In this document: in pieces, positions 1 to 10,960 of the stretch
Position numbering within the stretch: position 1 is the stretch's first letter
Layout of the letters: the number at the start of each line of letters is the position of its first letter
Assembly (NCBI GenBank): GCA_005877695.1
Contig: VBOA01000013.1
Coordinates: 101,750-165,749, forward strand
DNA: 64,000 bases
Origin: Gammaproteobacteria bacterium
GTDB taxonomy: Bacteria; Pseudomonadota; Gammaproteobacteria; Diplorickettsiales; Diplorickettsiaceae
Reading direction: 5' to 3'
Position numbers and translations under genes: made by a program
The notes under the pieces: generated by a model
Told to the model about the DNA's origin: nothing
Databases searched by the model: none
What the model saw: only the letters and a program-made list of their open reading frames with translations

Positions 1-441
1 AAATTAGCGGTATCTACTTTACAAGAATTAAGCAACGGAGGTTGGCAGTCTGTTATTCCTGAAAGTGAAATGGATAGCAAAAAAGTAAAACGTGTCGTTT
101 TATGTAGCGGTAAAGTTTATTATGATTTACTCGAACAACGTCGTGCACAGAAACGCGATGATATTGCACTGATACGTATCGAACAATTATATCCCTTTCC
201 AGACATTGAGTTACAGGCAGTATTAAATTCTTATTCTAAAGTAAAAGATATTGTATGGTGTCAGGAAGAATCTAAAAATCAAGGCGCTTGGTATTGTATC
301 CAACATGAACTGATTGCGTGTCTAGCAAAAAACCAAACTTTACGGTATGTGGGTAGAGCAGCTTCCGCTGCGCCAGCGGTGGGTTCTCCTTTGGTACATG
401 CAGAAGAACAACAAACTTTGGTTAAAGAGGCTTTAACCTAA
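1..441 (+). CDS. sucA: 2-oxoglutarate dehydrogenase E1 component, C-terminal part (5' end outside window)
   Basis: Frame is open from base 1 (KLAVSTLQELSNGGWQSVIPESEMDSKKVKRVVLCSGKVYYDLLEQR...); E1 C-terminal motif (VVLCSGKVYYDL, EQLYPFP, VWCQEESKNQGAW) and followed by sucB. Confidence 0.95.
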   Translation, partial: KLAVSTLQELSNGGWQSVIPESEMDSKKVKRVVLCSGKVYYDLLEQRRAQKRDDIALIRIEQLYPFPDIELQAVLNSYSKVKDIVWCQEESKNQGAWYCIQHELIACLAKNQTLRYVGRAASAAPAVGSPLVHAEEQQTLVKEALT

Positions 442-463
442 AGGCTGAAATATAATTATTATG

Positions 464-590
464 ATACTCACAGCAGTGAGATTTTTGGCGGGGGGTTGCA
501 AAAACGAAGTAGCCGGAGTGTATGAGATCATACATGAGGATGGCGAGTTGAGCGGCAACACAGCCACTATCCAATGTGAAGAGTATAACA
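464..590 (+). repeat. Copy A of dispersed ~125-bp intergenic repeat
   Basis: ATACTCACAGCAGTGAG...CCGGAGTGTATGAGATCATACATGAGGATGGCGAGTTGAGCGGCAACACAG...GAAGAGTATA; shares long stretches with 27351-27476 and 4155-4277. Confidence 0.85.
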
Positions 591-609
591 TTTAGAGAGG
601 TATCCAGAA

Positions 610-1836
610 ATGACTATTGAAGTAAAAGTTCCGATGTTACCGGAATCGGTTGCTGATGCGACCGTTGTCACATGGCATAAAAAGCCAGGTGAAAGGGTTA
701 AGCGGGATGATAATTTAGTCGACCTGGAAACGGATAAAGTTGTTTTAGAAGTTCCGGCACCCGCCGACGGTGTAATGGGCGAAATTGTAAAACAAGCAGG
801 TACTGTGGTTAAAGCGGGTGAAATTTTAGCGCATCTAGACACTGACAAGGAAGTGAGTATGAAAACAGAGCAACCCCCTTCTTCTCCAACAGCAGCAACA
901 CCTGTCGCAGAAGAAAATAAGACCACAGAGAGTACGGCTAAGATGGCAGGACCTGCCGCCAGACGCAGCGCTGCTGAACAAGGTTTGCCTTTAGAAAATA
1001 TTCAAGGGAGTGGTAAATCAGGTCGAGTGACCCGCGCTGATGTATTACAGAAAACACCGGCTTCCGCAACAGAAATGCCGAATCTTTCTAGTCGACTGTC
1101 TGATCTTTCCGCAGTCGATACTCAGACCAACAATGGACGTCTGGAAAAACGTGTACCCATGACGCGTTTACGAGCGCGTATTGCTGAACGACTAGTTGTA
1201 GCACAGCATAATGCCGCGATTCTAACGACTTTTAATGAAATTAATTTACAAAAAGTGATGGAGTTACGTAATCTTTATAAAGAGAGTTTTGAAAAGCAGC
1301 ATGGGACACGTTTAGGCTTTATGTCCTTTTTTACCAAGGCGGTTATCGCTGCTTTACAGCGTTTTCCTGCAGTGAATGCATCTATCGATGGTAATGATGT
1401 GGTTTATCATAGCTATTTTGATATTGGTATTGCGGTGTCGACGGATCGGGGTCTAGTGGTGCCTATTCTACGTGATGCGGAACGTTTATCGTTTGCTGAT
1501 ATAGAAAAAACCATTGCTAATTATGGCCGTAAAGCTAAGGAAAATCAGATTGCTATTGAGGACATGACCGGCGGTACCTTCACTATTACCAATGGTGGGG
1601 TTTTTGGGTCGTTATTAGCGACGCCGATTATTAATCCACCGCAAAGTGCGATACTTGGGATGAACAAAATAGAGGAAAGACCTATAGCGGAAAATGGTAA
1701 AGTCGTGATTCGACCAATGATGTATGTTGCTTTATCCTACGATCATCGTATTATTGACGGCAAAGAATCGGTGAGTTTTTTAAAAACAATTAAAGAGCTA
1801 CTTGAAGATCCATCCCGTTTGTTAATTGATGTTTAA
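610..1836 (+). CDS. sucB: Dihydrolipoyllysine-residue succinyltransferase (E2 of 2-oxoglutarate dehydrogenase)
   Basis: N-terminal lipoyl domain ([14 protein letters not shown]), catalytic SYDHRIIDG motif. Confidence 0.97.
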   Translation: MTIEVKVPMLPESVADATVVTWHKKPGERVKRDDNLVDLETDKVVLEVPAPADGVMGEIVKQAGTVVKAGEILAHLDTDKEVSMKTEQPPSSPTAATPVAEENKTTESTAKMAGPAARRSAAEQGLPLENIQGSGKSGRVTRADVLQKTPASATEMPNLSSRLSDLSAVDTQTNNGRLEKRVPMTRLRARIAERLVVAQHNAAILTTFNEINLQKVMELRNLYKESFEKQHGTRLGFMSFFTKAVIAALQRFPAVNASIDGNDVVYHSYFDIGIAVSTDRGLVVPILRDAERLSFADIEKTIANYGRKAKENQIAIEDMTGGTFTITNGGVFGSLLATPIINPPQSAILGMNKIEERPIAENGKVVIRPMMYVALSYDHRIIDGKESVSFLKTIKELLEDPSRLLIDV

Positions 1837-1895
1837 GCGATAAAATTATCGGTGAGTTGTCCATTATTACATTGACATTATTTTTAAAAAATCAT

Positions 1896-2013
1896 GCTCT
1901 AGCAAGCGGATTTTTGCCAAAACCGAGAAGATGAAACAAGCTTTGTTTATTTTAGATACATGAGGATTGCGAGTTGAGCGGCAACATAGACAAAAATTCG
2001 AATGCAAAGAGTT
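1896..2013 (+). repeat. Copy B (degenerate left half) of dispersed intergenic repeat
   Basis: TTTAGATACATGAGGATTGCGAGTTGAGCGGCAACATAGACAAAAATTCGAATGCAAAGAGTTA matches the right half of copies A and D. Confidence 0.75.
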
Positions 2014-2037
2014 AATCATTAGGAGAAAAAGAAATCC

Positions 2038-3213
2038 ATGAATTTACATGAATACCAGGGTAAAGAACTATTTAGCGAATATGGTTTACCTATACCTTTA
2101 GGTAAACCCGCTAGCACAGTAGAAGAGGCCTTGGCGGTTGCCGAAGCGTTAGGCGGAAATGCATGGATGGTTAAAGCACAAGTTCATGCCGGTGGAAGAG
2201 GGAAGGCGGGCGGCGTTAAATACGTTACGAGTAAAGAAGCGGTGGCCGCGGAAACTAAACGTCTACTCGGTCGTCGTTTAGTGACTTTTCAAACCGATGA
2301 ATACGGTCAACCGGTTAACCAAGTATTGATTGCCCAGCCTTGTGATATAAAACGCGAGTTATATTTAGGTGCGGTGCTTGATCGAAGCACGCGTCGTGTC
2401 GTCATTATGGCAAGTACTGAAGGGGGGGTTGAAATTGAGAAAGTGGCGGAAGAAACACCTGAAAAAATTTTAAAGGTGACTATTGATCCTTTATTAGGTG
2501 TTATGCCTTATCAAGCCCGCGATATGGGTTTTAAATTACAATTAACCGCTAATCAATTAAAAGAATTTACGCACATTTTATTAGGTTTAGGCAAAATGTT
2601 TGTTGAGCGTGATCTGAGCTTAGTAGAAATTAATCCTTTGATTATCGATGAAAATGATCATGTAATTTGTTTGGATGCTAAAGTTGTGGTTGATGATAAT
2701 GCTTTATATAGACAAGCTCAACTACGTGCGATGCGCGATCCTTCACAAGAAGATGAACGTGAAAATCGTGCACACGATTTCGAATTAAACTATATCGCTT
2801 TGGATGGTGACATCGGTTGTATGGTGAATGGTGCAGGTTTAGCGATGGCAACGATGGATTTAATCAAGCTCCATGGTGGTAACCCCGCTAATTTCTTAGA
2901 TGTCGGCGGTGGCGCTACTCAGGAACGTGTTACCGAAGCATTTAAGATCATTTTATCGGATGAAAAAGTTAAAGGGATCTTAGTCAACATTTTTGGCGGT
3001 ATCGTTCGCTGCGATATGATTGCAGATGGAATTATTGGTGCAGTCAAAGAAGTCGGTATTAAAATTCCAGTGGTAGTGCGTTTAGAAGGTAATAATGCCG
3101 ACTTAGGTGCAAAAAAATTATCTGAAAGTGGTTTAAATATCATTGCTGCGCATAGTTTAACCCATGCTGCAGAACAGATAGTTGCTGCTGTTAAATCTCC
3201 TATGACCGCATGA
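2038..3213 (+). CDS. sucC: Succinate-CoA ligase (ADP-forming) subunit beta
   Basis: [12 protein letters not shown]..., [30 protein letters not shown]-like AGGAG upstream. Confidence 0.97.
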   Translation: MNLHEYQGKELFSEYGLPIPLGKPASTVEEALAVAEALGGNAWMVKAQVHAGGRGKAGGVKYVTSKEAVAAETKRLLGRRLVTFQTDEYGQPVNQVLIAQPCDIKRELYLGAVLDRSTRRVVIMASTEGGVEIEKVAEETPEKILKVTIDPLLGVMPYQARDMGFKLQLTANQLKEFTHILLGLGKMFVERDLSLVEINPLIIDENDHVICLDAKVVVDDNALYRQAQLRAMRDPSQEDERENRAHDFELNYIALDGDIGCMVNGAGLAMATMDLIKLHGGNPANFLDVGGGATQERVTEAFKIILSDEKVKGILVNIFGGIVRCDMIADGIIGAVKEVGIKIPVVVRLEGNNADLGAKKLSESGLNIIAAHSLTHAAEQIVAAVKSPMTA

Positions 3214-3268
3214 TGTGTTAAGCGGATGCAAAAATAAAACATTTTTATAAAAGGTTAGATATAGATCT

Positions 3269-4138
3269 ATGAGTATATTAATCGACAAAAAAACCAAAGT
3301 CATTTGCCAAGGCTTCACAGGGAAACAAGGAACATTTCATTCTGAACAAGCCATCGCCTATGGTACACAGATGGTTGGCGGTGTAACACCAGGAAAAGGT
3401 GGATTCCGTCATTTAGATTTGCCCGTGTTTAACACAGTCGCTGATGCTGTTGCTGAAACCGGTGCGGATGCCAGTGTAATTTATGTGCCTGCGCCTTTTT
3501 GTAAAGATTCTATTGTTGAAGCCGCGGATGCGGGTATTTCGCTGATTGTTTGTATTACTGAAGGTATTCCGGTATTGGACATGCTTGATGTGAAGGTTTA
3601 TTTAGAAAACAATAGCAACGCGCGTTTAATAGGACCGAATTGTCCGGGCGTAATCACACCTGGAGAATGTAAAATTGGCATTATGCCAGGTTATATTCAT
3701 AAACTTGGTCGTATCGGTATTGTATCCCGTTCAGGAACGTTGACCTATGAAGCTGTTAAACAAACTACAGATTTAGGTTTAGGTCAAAGTACCTGTGTTG
3801 GGATTGGTGGAGATCCTATTCCAGGTATGAATTTTGTGGATGTATTACGTTTGTTTCAAGAGGATCCACAAACTGAAGCGATCGTGATGGTGGGCGAAAT
3901 TGGCGGTACCGCAGAAGAGGAAGCGGCAGATTTTATTAAAACCTATGTGACTAAACCTGTGGTGGCTTATATTGCCGGTGTCGCCGCGCCTGCTGGAAAA
4001 CGCATGGGTCATGCCGGCGCGATCATTTCCGGTGGAAAAGGAACGGCTGCAGAGAAATTTAAAGCTTTAGAAGCGGCGGGCGTACATACCGTAAAATCAC
4101 CTACTGATATGGGAAAAATGGTTGCTGAACTTTTATAA
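3269..4138 (+). CDS. sucD: Succinate-CoA ligase subunit alpha
   Basis: [52 protein letters not shown]. Confidence 0.97.
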   Translation: MSILIDKKTKVICQGFTGKQGTFHSEQAIAYGTQMVGGVTPGKGGFRHLDLPVFNTVADAVAETGADASVIYVPAPFCKDSIVEAADAGISLIVCITEGIPVLDMLDVKVYLENNSNARLIGPNCPGVITPGECKIGIMPGYIHKLGRIGIVSRSGTLTYEAVKQTTDLGLGQSTCVGIGGDPIPGMNFVDVLRLFQEDPQTEAIVMVGEIGGTAEEEAADFIKTYVTKPVVAYIAGVAAPAGKRMGHAGAIISGGKGTAAEKFKALEAAGVHTVKSPTDMGKMVAELL

Positions 4139-4154
4139 TCAATTTTTCGTAAGT

Positions 4155-4277
4155 GTATTCACAGTACATAGGATTTTTAGCAAGGTATTGAGAAGGTGCA
4201 GCAACCAGAATGTATTCTAAATACTTGAGGATTGCGAATTGAATGGCTACACAGACAAAGTCAAACGTGAAGATTAT
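4155..4277 (+). repeat. Copy C of dispersed intergenic repeat, overlapping the 5' end of the cysteine synthase-like ORF
   Basis: GTATTCACAGTACATAGGATTTTTAGCAAGG...CAGCAACCAGAATGTATTCTAAATACTTGAGGATTGCGAATTGAATGGCTACACAGACAAAGTCAAACGTGAAGATTAT aligns along its length with copy D. Confidence 0.8.
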
Positions 4278-5244
4278 CAATTCGATTTTAAAGTCGATAG
4301 GAAATACACCGCTCGTTAAATTAGAAAAGATAGTTCCAAATAAACATGTCACTGTCTTAGTTAAATGTGAATTCGCCAATCCTAGCGGAAGTGTGAAGGA
4401 TCGGATTGTTGATTATATTATTACGGATGCCGAGCGAAGCGGCTGCTTAAAACCGGGTGCTACGATAGTTGAAAATACCTCAGGCAATACCGGTGCGGCT
4501 ATTGCGATGTTAGCGGCGGTAAAAGGTTATCGCGCTATTTTGACTATGCCAGATAAAGTAAGTCAAGAAAAACAAAATACCTTACGTGCGTTCGGTGCAG
4601 AAATAGTTGTTACTCCCACCACGGCTGCGCCCGATTCCCCAGAACATTATGTCAACGTTGCAAAACGGATTGGCGCTGAAACCCCTAATAGTTTTCGGAT
4701 TGACCAATATGACAATCCTAAAAATCCTGAAGCCCATTACCTGAGCACAGCACCAGAAATTTGGCAGCAGACGCAGGGTAAAATTGATATTTTTATCGCT
4801 TCAGGTAGTACCGGCGGCACTATCTCAGGTGTGGGACGTTTTTTAAAGGAAAAAAATCCAGCAATTAAAGTGATAATGCCCGATCCCCTGGGATCTATTT
4901 ACTATGAATATTTTAAGCATGAAAAAATCCCAACGGCAGCGAATTGTAATTATTTAGTGGAAGGAGTGGGTGAAGACCATATTGCTAAAGCATTAGATTT
5001 TTCAGTATTGGATGAGGTTATTCCTTTTACTGATAAAAATGCGTTTTTGATGGCACGTCGTTTGGTCAGGGAAGAAGGATTATTTGTGGGAGGATCATCT
5101 GGAGCAAATGTTTGGGCAGCATTATTAGTTGCTGCCAAGTTAACTGAGCCAGCAACCATCGTCACTATTCTTCCTGACAGTGGAAGTAAATATCTTAGCA
5201 AAATTTATAATGACGACTGGATGCTCACAAAGCAACTACTATAG
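4243..5244 (+). CDS. PLP-dependent cysteine synthase / cystathionine beta-synthase family protein
   Basis: IGNTPLVKLEK, NPSGSVKDRI (PLP lysine), ENTSGNTGAAIA, GSTGGTISGVGRFLKE; start codon uncertain (ATG 4243 or GTG 4267). Confidence 0.9.
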   Translation: MATQTKSNVKIINSILKSIGNTPLVKLEKIVPNKHVTVLVKCEFANPSGSVKDRIVDYIITDAERSGCLKPGATIVENTSGNTGAAIAMLAAVKGYRAILTMPDKVSQEKQNTLRAFGAEIVVTPTTAAPDSPEHYVNVAKRIGAETPNSFRIDQYDNPKNPEAHYLSTAPEIWQQTQGKIDIFIASGSTGGTISGVGRFLKEKNPAIKVIMPDPLGSIYYEYFKHEKIPTAANCNYLVEGVGEDHIAKALDFSVLDEVIPFTDKNAFLMARRLVREEGLFVGGSSGANVWAALLVAAKLTEPATIVTILPDSGSKYLSKIYNDDWMLTKQLL

Positions 5245-5247
5245 TCT

Positions 5248-7014
5248 TTAGTAGTTTAAATAGCTTGCTAAAGAGGGTGAAGTACTTAAACCATAAGAAA
5301 GTGCGCTTAAAGCATAGGAATCATTGTATTCACGATTTAATTTTTTCATTTCTTCAGCTTCTTTTTTAGCTAGTTCTAATTCTTCTTTATCTTCAGCGTC
5401 AAAAAAATGTACACCTAAATTCTTTTTCCATTTTTCTTGCATGACGAGCGCTTTTTCACCAAAAAGTTCTTCCATGCGTTGATAAGCAACCCGACTTTGC
5501 TTGCCTTCACGGATACTTAGTAGAAGTTCTCGAGAGACTTGGGTTCTTTCTTCATATTCTCTTTGACTTTTATTTTGTTCTATCATGAGCTCATTTTTAT
5601 ATTTAATAACCAATGGGTCTTCTATTATTAAATAAAGTTGTGATAACAGTTGTTGTAAAAAATTTAAGTCTGTTTCGTAGCGAGCGTGTAAATCTTCAGG
5701 TAACTTTTTGAGTATAAGTGTTATTATTTTCGTAAATTTATCGTGATTTTCATGACTGCAAAATTGCTTAAAAATATGGTGTACATCCTGACGTTTATTC
5801 TCCTTAGGCACCTGAATCAGTAAGTCTTGTAGAAATACTTTTATAGCTGAAATGTATTTTTCCACGACAGCCGATTGGAGTGCAGGCGGGAAAGTTTGAT
5901 GATCTTTAATCGATCCCTGAGTTTCAGAAAAAGCTTTTTTAAGCACATTGAGATTAAAAGCTTGTTTGGTTAAGTATTGTATGGCAAGGAACTGAAATAG
6001 ATTAATAGGGAAACTGATTGTTTGTTTTTGCAATGGCGCTAGTAATAATAAATTTGGGTTTGCCTCAATCGAACTTTCTTCTATTAAATGGTTGTTATTC
6101 ATTTCAGTGTCAATCGCATTAAAAACGGATACGATGACATGATCGATCAGTGTTGGCCATTGATCGGCTGGGCAAAGACTAAGAAAATAGTCGATATTTT
6201 CTTGATCTTGCCATTGAGCTAAGAAATCTTTAAAAAAGTTGTTTCGTGAATATATATTAAGTGGTCGTATATAAGAATTGATGGTTGCTTCTTGGTCCTT
6301 TTTCGACTCTCTTGCTTTTTTTAACAACTGATTTACAAAAGATTGAAGTAAATTTTTTGAAAAAATAGTGGTAGAGGAACGGGCAAAGACAATATTAAGC
6401 AAACGTTCAATAGCAGAGGTATTTAAAAGAGTGAGATCAAATTCAAACATAAATTTTTCTTCGCATTCTTTGATGACCAATTTGGATAATGTCGCTTGGT
6501 ATTCTATTAGTTTCTCGTTAGGCAAGGATAAGCAGAGGGCTAATCTATCTTTTAATGAAAACTTATTTTTAAAGTAACTACACCATTTTAAATTTAAATG
6601 GGAACAATTTTTACCTTTTAACAAAGGATTAAAATAGTCTAAATAAAATTTATCTGGAATATACAAAAAGACTTTATTGATAATTTCTATATTTTTATCT
6701 TCAGGATTAAAGTTTTTTAATATTCTAGATAAAAATTCTAATCGAACGGTTTTGGTTTTGTGGGTAAAGATTTCGGCAATCATTTTTTGCGCCGCTTCTT
6801 TTTCCTCAATAGTCGAAGCATATTGGACTAAAATGTGTAATAAATCAGGCAATTTTTCTAAAGGAAAATTTTTGGAACTTGAACGTTTAAGCTGGTCGAT
6901 AAAGCTTCGAGATTGAAAATAAAAATAACTTGGCGTTGGTAAAAAAGGTAGCCAATAATACACGAATAAAATCCAACGTTTGGGTATGATAGAATCTAAG
7001 TAGGCTAAATTCAT
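5248..7014 (-). CDS. Hypothetical protein, helical, 588 aa; lineage-specific candidate
   Basis: Long ORF, AT-rich flanks; no family recognised. Confidence 0.7.
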   Translation of the reverse strand: MNLAYLDSIIPKRWILFVYYWLPFLPTPSYFYFQSRSFIDQLKRSSSKNFPLEKLPDLLHILVQYASTIEEKEAAQKMIAEIFTHKTKTVRLEFLSRILKNFNPEDKNIEIINKVFLYIPDKFYLDYFNPLLKGKNCSHLNLKWCSYFKNKFSLKDRLALCLSLPNEKLIEYQATLSKLVIKECEEKFMFEFDLTLLNTSAIERLLNIVFARSSTTIFSKNLLQSFVNQLLKKARESKKDQEATINSYIRPLNIYSRNNFFKDFLAQWQDQENIDYFLSLCPADQWPTLIDHVIVSVFNAIDTEMNNNHLIEESSIEANPNLLLLAPLQKQTISFPINLFQFLAIQYLTKQAFNLNVLKKAFSETQGSIKDHQTFPPALQSAVVEKYISAIKVFLQDLLIQVPKENKRQDVHHIFKQFCSHENHDKFTKIITLILKKLPEDLHARYETDLNFLQQLLSQLYLIIEDPLVIKYKNELMIEQNKSQREYEERTQVSRELLLSIREGKQSRVAYQRMEELFGEKALVMQEKWKKNLGVHFFDAEDKEELELAKKEAEEMKKLNREYNDSYALSALSYGLSTSPSLASYLNY

Positions 7015-7231
7015 ATGAGCTCCTTATCCTGGAGTTGAAGTTAAAAATAATCTAAGACTTTTTGTGAAAGCTGTTTTTAGTCGTTTAAATTATTATTATT
7101 ATTTTTATTAATTAATTATAACAAAAATTATTTTATTTTTAAATAAATTATTTATTTTATTTTAATAAAACATCGTTTTGTCTTATCTCATAAAAAAATA
7201 TTTTTTATACGCAGATTTTTAATAGTGAGGA

Positions 7232-8323
7232 TTAAACATTAAACAAAAAATGCATGACGTCGCCATCTTTGACCAAATAAGTTTTACCCTCTAAGCGCCA
7301 TTTACCAGCTTCCTTAGCACCTTGTTCACCTTGATAGCGTATGAAATCATCGTAACCGATCACTTCTGCACGGATAAAACCTTTTTCAAAATCGGTATGG
7401 ATACACGCTGCGGCTTGAGGTGCAGTAGCGCCTTTAGGTACTGTCCATGCGCGAACCTCTTTGATGCCTGCAGTAAAGTAAGTTTGTAAATCCAGCAATT
7501 CATATCCTGCACGGATTAAGCGATCTAAACCCGTTTCAGTTAAACCGCAGTCTTGTAAAAATTCTTGTTTTTCTTCATCACTTAAGTCAATGCAATCTTC
7601 TTCTAGTTTTGCGCAAATCGCGACGACTTTCGCATGCTCGGCATGGGCATAGGTTTCTAATTGGGTGAGTAATGGATTATTAACAAAACCTTGTTCATTG
7701 ACATTGGCAATATATAGAGTGGATTTGAGCGTTAAAAAGGAATAGGGACGCAATAATAATAGTTCTTCAGTAGTAAAATTAAGTTGACGTAATAAGCGAC
7801 CCTGATTTAATTCCGGTAGGATACGTTCTAATAAATTTTTACTCAGTGCCGCCGATTTGTCATTAGATTTATTGAGCTTGTTAAGACGGAGTAGGGCTTT
7901 CTCAGCGCTTTCTAAATCAGCTAGGGCTAATTCGGTATGAATTGTTTGCACATCAGCCACGGGATTAACTTGACCGGAAACATGAACCACATCGCTGTCT
8001 TCAAAGCAACGTACGACGTGTACAATCGCATCGACCTCGCGGATATGGGCAAGAAATTTATTCCCCAAACCTTCACCTTGTGCGGCGCCTTGTACTAGAC
8101 CGGCAATATCCACAAATTCCATGCTAGTGGGGATAATTTTTTGTGGCTTAACAATCTTTGCTAGCTCATTGAGACGTGAATCAGGAACAGGTACCACGCC
8201 TACGTTGGGTTCGATGGTGCAAAAAGGGTAGTTGGCTGCGGCAATGCCCGCTTTAGTTAACGCATTAAATAAAGTCGATTTTCCCACATTAGATAAACCA
8301 ACGATGCCGCATTTAAACCCCAT
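7232..8323 (-). CDS. ychF: Redox-regulated ATPase / Obg-like GTPase YchF
   Basis: [48 protein letters not shown]; adjacent to pth. Confidence 0.97.
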   Translation of the reverse strand: MGFKCGIVGLSNVGKSTLFNALTKAGIAAANYPFCTIEPNVGVVPVPDSRLNELAKIVKPQKIIPTSMEFVDIAGLVQGAAQGEGLGNKFLAHIREVDAIVHVVRCFEDSDVVHVSGQVNPVADVQTIHTELALADLESAEKALLRLNKLNKSNDKSAALSKNLLERILPELNQGRLLRQLNFTTEELLLLRPYSFLTLKSTLYIANVNEQGFVNNPLLTQLETYAHAEHAKVVAICAKLEEDCIDLSDEEKQEFLQDCGLTETGLDRLIRAGYELLDLQTYFTAGIKEVRAWTVPKGATAPQAAACIHTDFEKGFIRAEVIGYDDFIRYQGEQGAKEAGKWRLEGKTYLVKDGDVMHFLFNV

Positions 8324-8333
8324 AAAATATTCC

Positions 8334-8924
8334 TCATTCTTGTTGTGTATGTAAGCTTTGCATGGCTTGCGCTTGCTGACCTTCAGCGAATCCGGTTAAT
8401 GTGGTTAGTGCAAGTTGAATAGCGTGATCAATTTTTTGTTTATCTGAAACCGACGGTGAGCTCAAGACATAATCATGGACACGGTCGCGCTGGCCAGGGT
8501 GGCCAATGCCGAGCCGTAAGCGCCAGAAGTCTTTGTCATGTAAATGACTGACAATGTCTTTTAAACCATTATGCCCACCGTCACCGCCACCTTGTTTGTA
8601 GCGTGCTACGCCCGGGGGTAAATCCAAATCATCATGAACAATTAATATCGCTTTGCTGGGGATACGGTAAAAATTAGCAATGGCTTGAATGGCACGGCCC
8701 GAATCATTCATATAGGTGTTCGGGATAAGCAAGTAGCATTTCCCCGTGGCAAGCGACCACGTCGTCAGCGCGGCATGGAATTTATTGTCTACCTTTAAAG
8801 CGGTTAAGGAATGTTGATGTAACACGGCATTAATAAACCATGCTCCTGCATTATGCCGGCTTTTTGCATAGTCCTTACCAGGATTGGCTAAGCCGGCAAT
8901 GAGCTGTATGGGCTGTGCGGTCAT
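8334..8924 (-). CDS. pth: Peptidyl-tRNA hydrolase
   Basis: [52 protein letters not shown]. Confidence 0.97.
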   Translation of the reverse strand: MTAQPIQLIAGLANPGKDYAKSRHNAGAWFINAVLHQHSLTALKVDNKFHAALTTWSLATGKCYLLIPNTYMNDSGRAIQAIANFYRIPSKAILIVHDDLDLPPGVARYKQGGGDGGHNGLKDIVSHLHDKDFWRLRLGIGHPGQRDRVHDYVLSSPSVSDKQKIDHAIQLALTTLTGFAEGQQAQAMQSLHTQQE

Positions 8925-8932
8925 GCCAAAGC

Positions 8933-9646
8933 TTATTTTTTATCCTTTTCGGCCTTTTCTTTATCTTCACCCGCGGCGTGTTCAACATCATCTTTGACGT
9001 TGATAGCAGGCACTTCGGCAGATTCAGGCGCAGCGGTCAGATCTTCTTCTTCGACTACCGCACGGGGGATATGAATATTGACGACAGGTCGGTCATCTTC
9101 ATGGCTGATCGCCGCTGTTAATTCAACACCTTTCGGTAAATTGATCTGGGATAACAAGATGGACTCGTCTAGGCCTAAGTGGGATACATCCACTTCAATA
9201 TATTCTGGAAGTGCCGCCGGTAAACAGCGAACTTCGACACTGGTTAATAGTTTAGTCAGTACGCCGCCTTCATCTTTGGCACCGGGTGCATCGGCTTCAC
9301 CCTTAAAATGTAAGGGTACTGACATGGTGATTTTATCTTTTGCTGATACCCGCATTAAGTCGACATGCAGGATGCGTGGCTTATAGGCATGCCGTTGCAG
9401 ATCTTTTAACACTGCTTTTTGCTCGATACCATCCAGCTTGATGGTTAAAATATGCGAGTAAAAGGCTTCATTTTCCAGTGCCCGTAATATTTGGTTATGC
9501 TCCAAAGAGACCGGTAAGGGGGGCTCTGAAGCGCCGTATAAAATAGCCGGAACACGATTCTCAAGACGGCGGAGACGGCGGCTCGCACCCGACCCAAACA
9601 CCTCTCGAATTTCTGCGTTAAGTTCAAACTGATGATTTGTTGACAT
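8933..9646 (-). CDS. rplY: 50S ribosomal protein L25/general stress protein Ctc
   Basis: FELNAEIREVFGSGASRRLRR...VPAILYG; conserved position next to pth; acidic C-terminal extension. Confidence 0.95.
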   Translation of the reverse strand: MSTNHQFELNAEIREVFGSGASRRLRRLENRVPAILYGASEPPLPVSLEHNQILRALENEAFYSHILTIKLDGIEQKAVLKDLQRHAYKPRILHVDLMRVSAKDKITMSVPLHFKGEADAPGAKDEGGVLTKLLTSVEVRCLPAALPEYIEVDVSHLGLDESILLSQINLPKGVELTAAISHEDDRPVVNIHIPRAVVEEEDLTAAPESAEVPAINVKDDVEHAAGEDKEKAEKDKK

Positions 9647-10025
9647 AGGTTTACCTCAAATTCAAAAAATACCCATCCCGCGACCAGGATATAAGTGGGA
9701 TGTAGTTTACGAGGGTTTAGCCTTAAACGCCAGTGAACTGACCAGAAATATTAGTTTTTACAAGCCCGGGTAACCGTAACCGCCTGTTTGGCGTTTCGTG
9801 AGTAGCTTACTCACCACTGTTAGTGCATCCCGTCCTTTAGAATCCTACCGTCACCCAATTTTGTTGCACGCAGTTTCGCTTTGATCACGTCTATTTTCAA
9901 ACATTTTCTTAGTCAATTGATTCGGCCGTTAATTTTTACTTAATACTGTTTAATTAAACTTAGATAGTTTAAAAAATAATTAAAAGTCAATTAGTAAAAA
10001 TATTAAAAAAAGTAGGAGATAAGCT

Positions 10026-10956
10026 ATGCCTAGACTTCCTTCGCTAGATACTCGTACCGTCTTACGTTCAGAACCTCTATCTGATAATCCAGTCATAAAG
10101 GACCATGATGGCTTCAAGTTATTTAAACCCAGCATGCAAGGTTTTATTGATTTGATTAGGGAGAAAAAATAAAAGAGGATAGCTTGAATAAACTTAAGGA
10201 GCAGGTCAAAAATGATGCCAAAGCTGGGCGTTACCCTAACATTGTTGAAAAACAGATAAAGTTAAATCAAGAATTAGATAAAAACCAGCGACTGCTAAAA
10301 AAAGAGATTCAAACTGTTTTAGACAATGACTCACTACTTATGGAATGGCGCAGATTGCCGCAAAAGAGTTTTGAACTCATCGATAAACAAACCCAACTGG
10401 CTGAAGACTTAACTGAAGAAATCATTAATGAAGAACAAGCACAAAAATTTAAATCCTTAATCAATGCAGAATTCGATATTTTCTATTCTGAGCCTGTTTG
10501 CGAACTTTATAAAAGTGATTTTTAAGCTATTTTGGATGTTGGAATTTCCGAGCCTGTCCTTTCTTACCTTAAAGAGTTAAGCCAATTAGATGAAGTGATG
10601 CATCTCGAAGTGAAAAAAGAGATTGACCGGTATCAGAATGAACAGGAAAACCTTAATGAAAAATTTTAAACGATTTACACTGGCTGTTTATATACTGCTT
10701 ATGCTGGGTTTTTTTACTGCACTAGTTGTTGGATTGGGTATTATTCCGGGTATTGGAATAACCTTAACTTTATTTTTATTCGATGCAGCCACCTTTAATT
10801 TAAATTCAACGTTGATTTATGGTCTGGAGTCTAGTGACTGCGCCCATATTTAGCTTATTTACTTGGATTTATGATCAACTGGGTGCTAATTCTCAAAAAC
10901 AACCTACTCCTCCAGAAATAAATACCGATGATTTCATCCAAAGTTCTTTAGATTAA
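10026..10956 (+). pseudogene. Decayed gene of unknown function (soluble N-terminal part plus transmembrane segment)
   Basis: Fragments in series with frame changes and stops: MPRLPSLDTRTVLRSEPL...(10026-10172), LNKLKEQVKND...(10184-10525), in-frame continuation AILDVGISEPVLSYLKELSQL... after TAA, TM segment (10623-10853), MVWSLVTAPIFSLFTWIYDQLGAN...SSLD. Confidence 0.75.
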
Positions 10957-10960
10957 ATGG

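Noticed and set aside
567-926. Minus-strand ORF of 119 aa over sucB start
   Set aside because: Antisense to a confidently identified sucB; low-complexity Ser/Thr translation typical of antisense frames.
9445-9627. ORFs 9445-9627 (-), 9078-9386 (+) and 8915-9121 (+)
   Set aside because: All overlap rplY/pth coding sequence in other frames; no independent support.
9700-9860. Near-palindrome GTGAGTAGCTTACTCAC upstream of rplY
   Set aside because: Could be a leader hairpin, but a single occurrence with no clear functional context; not pursued.
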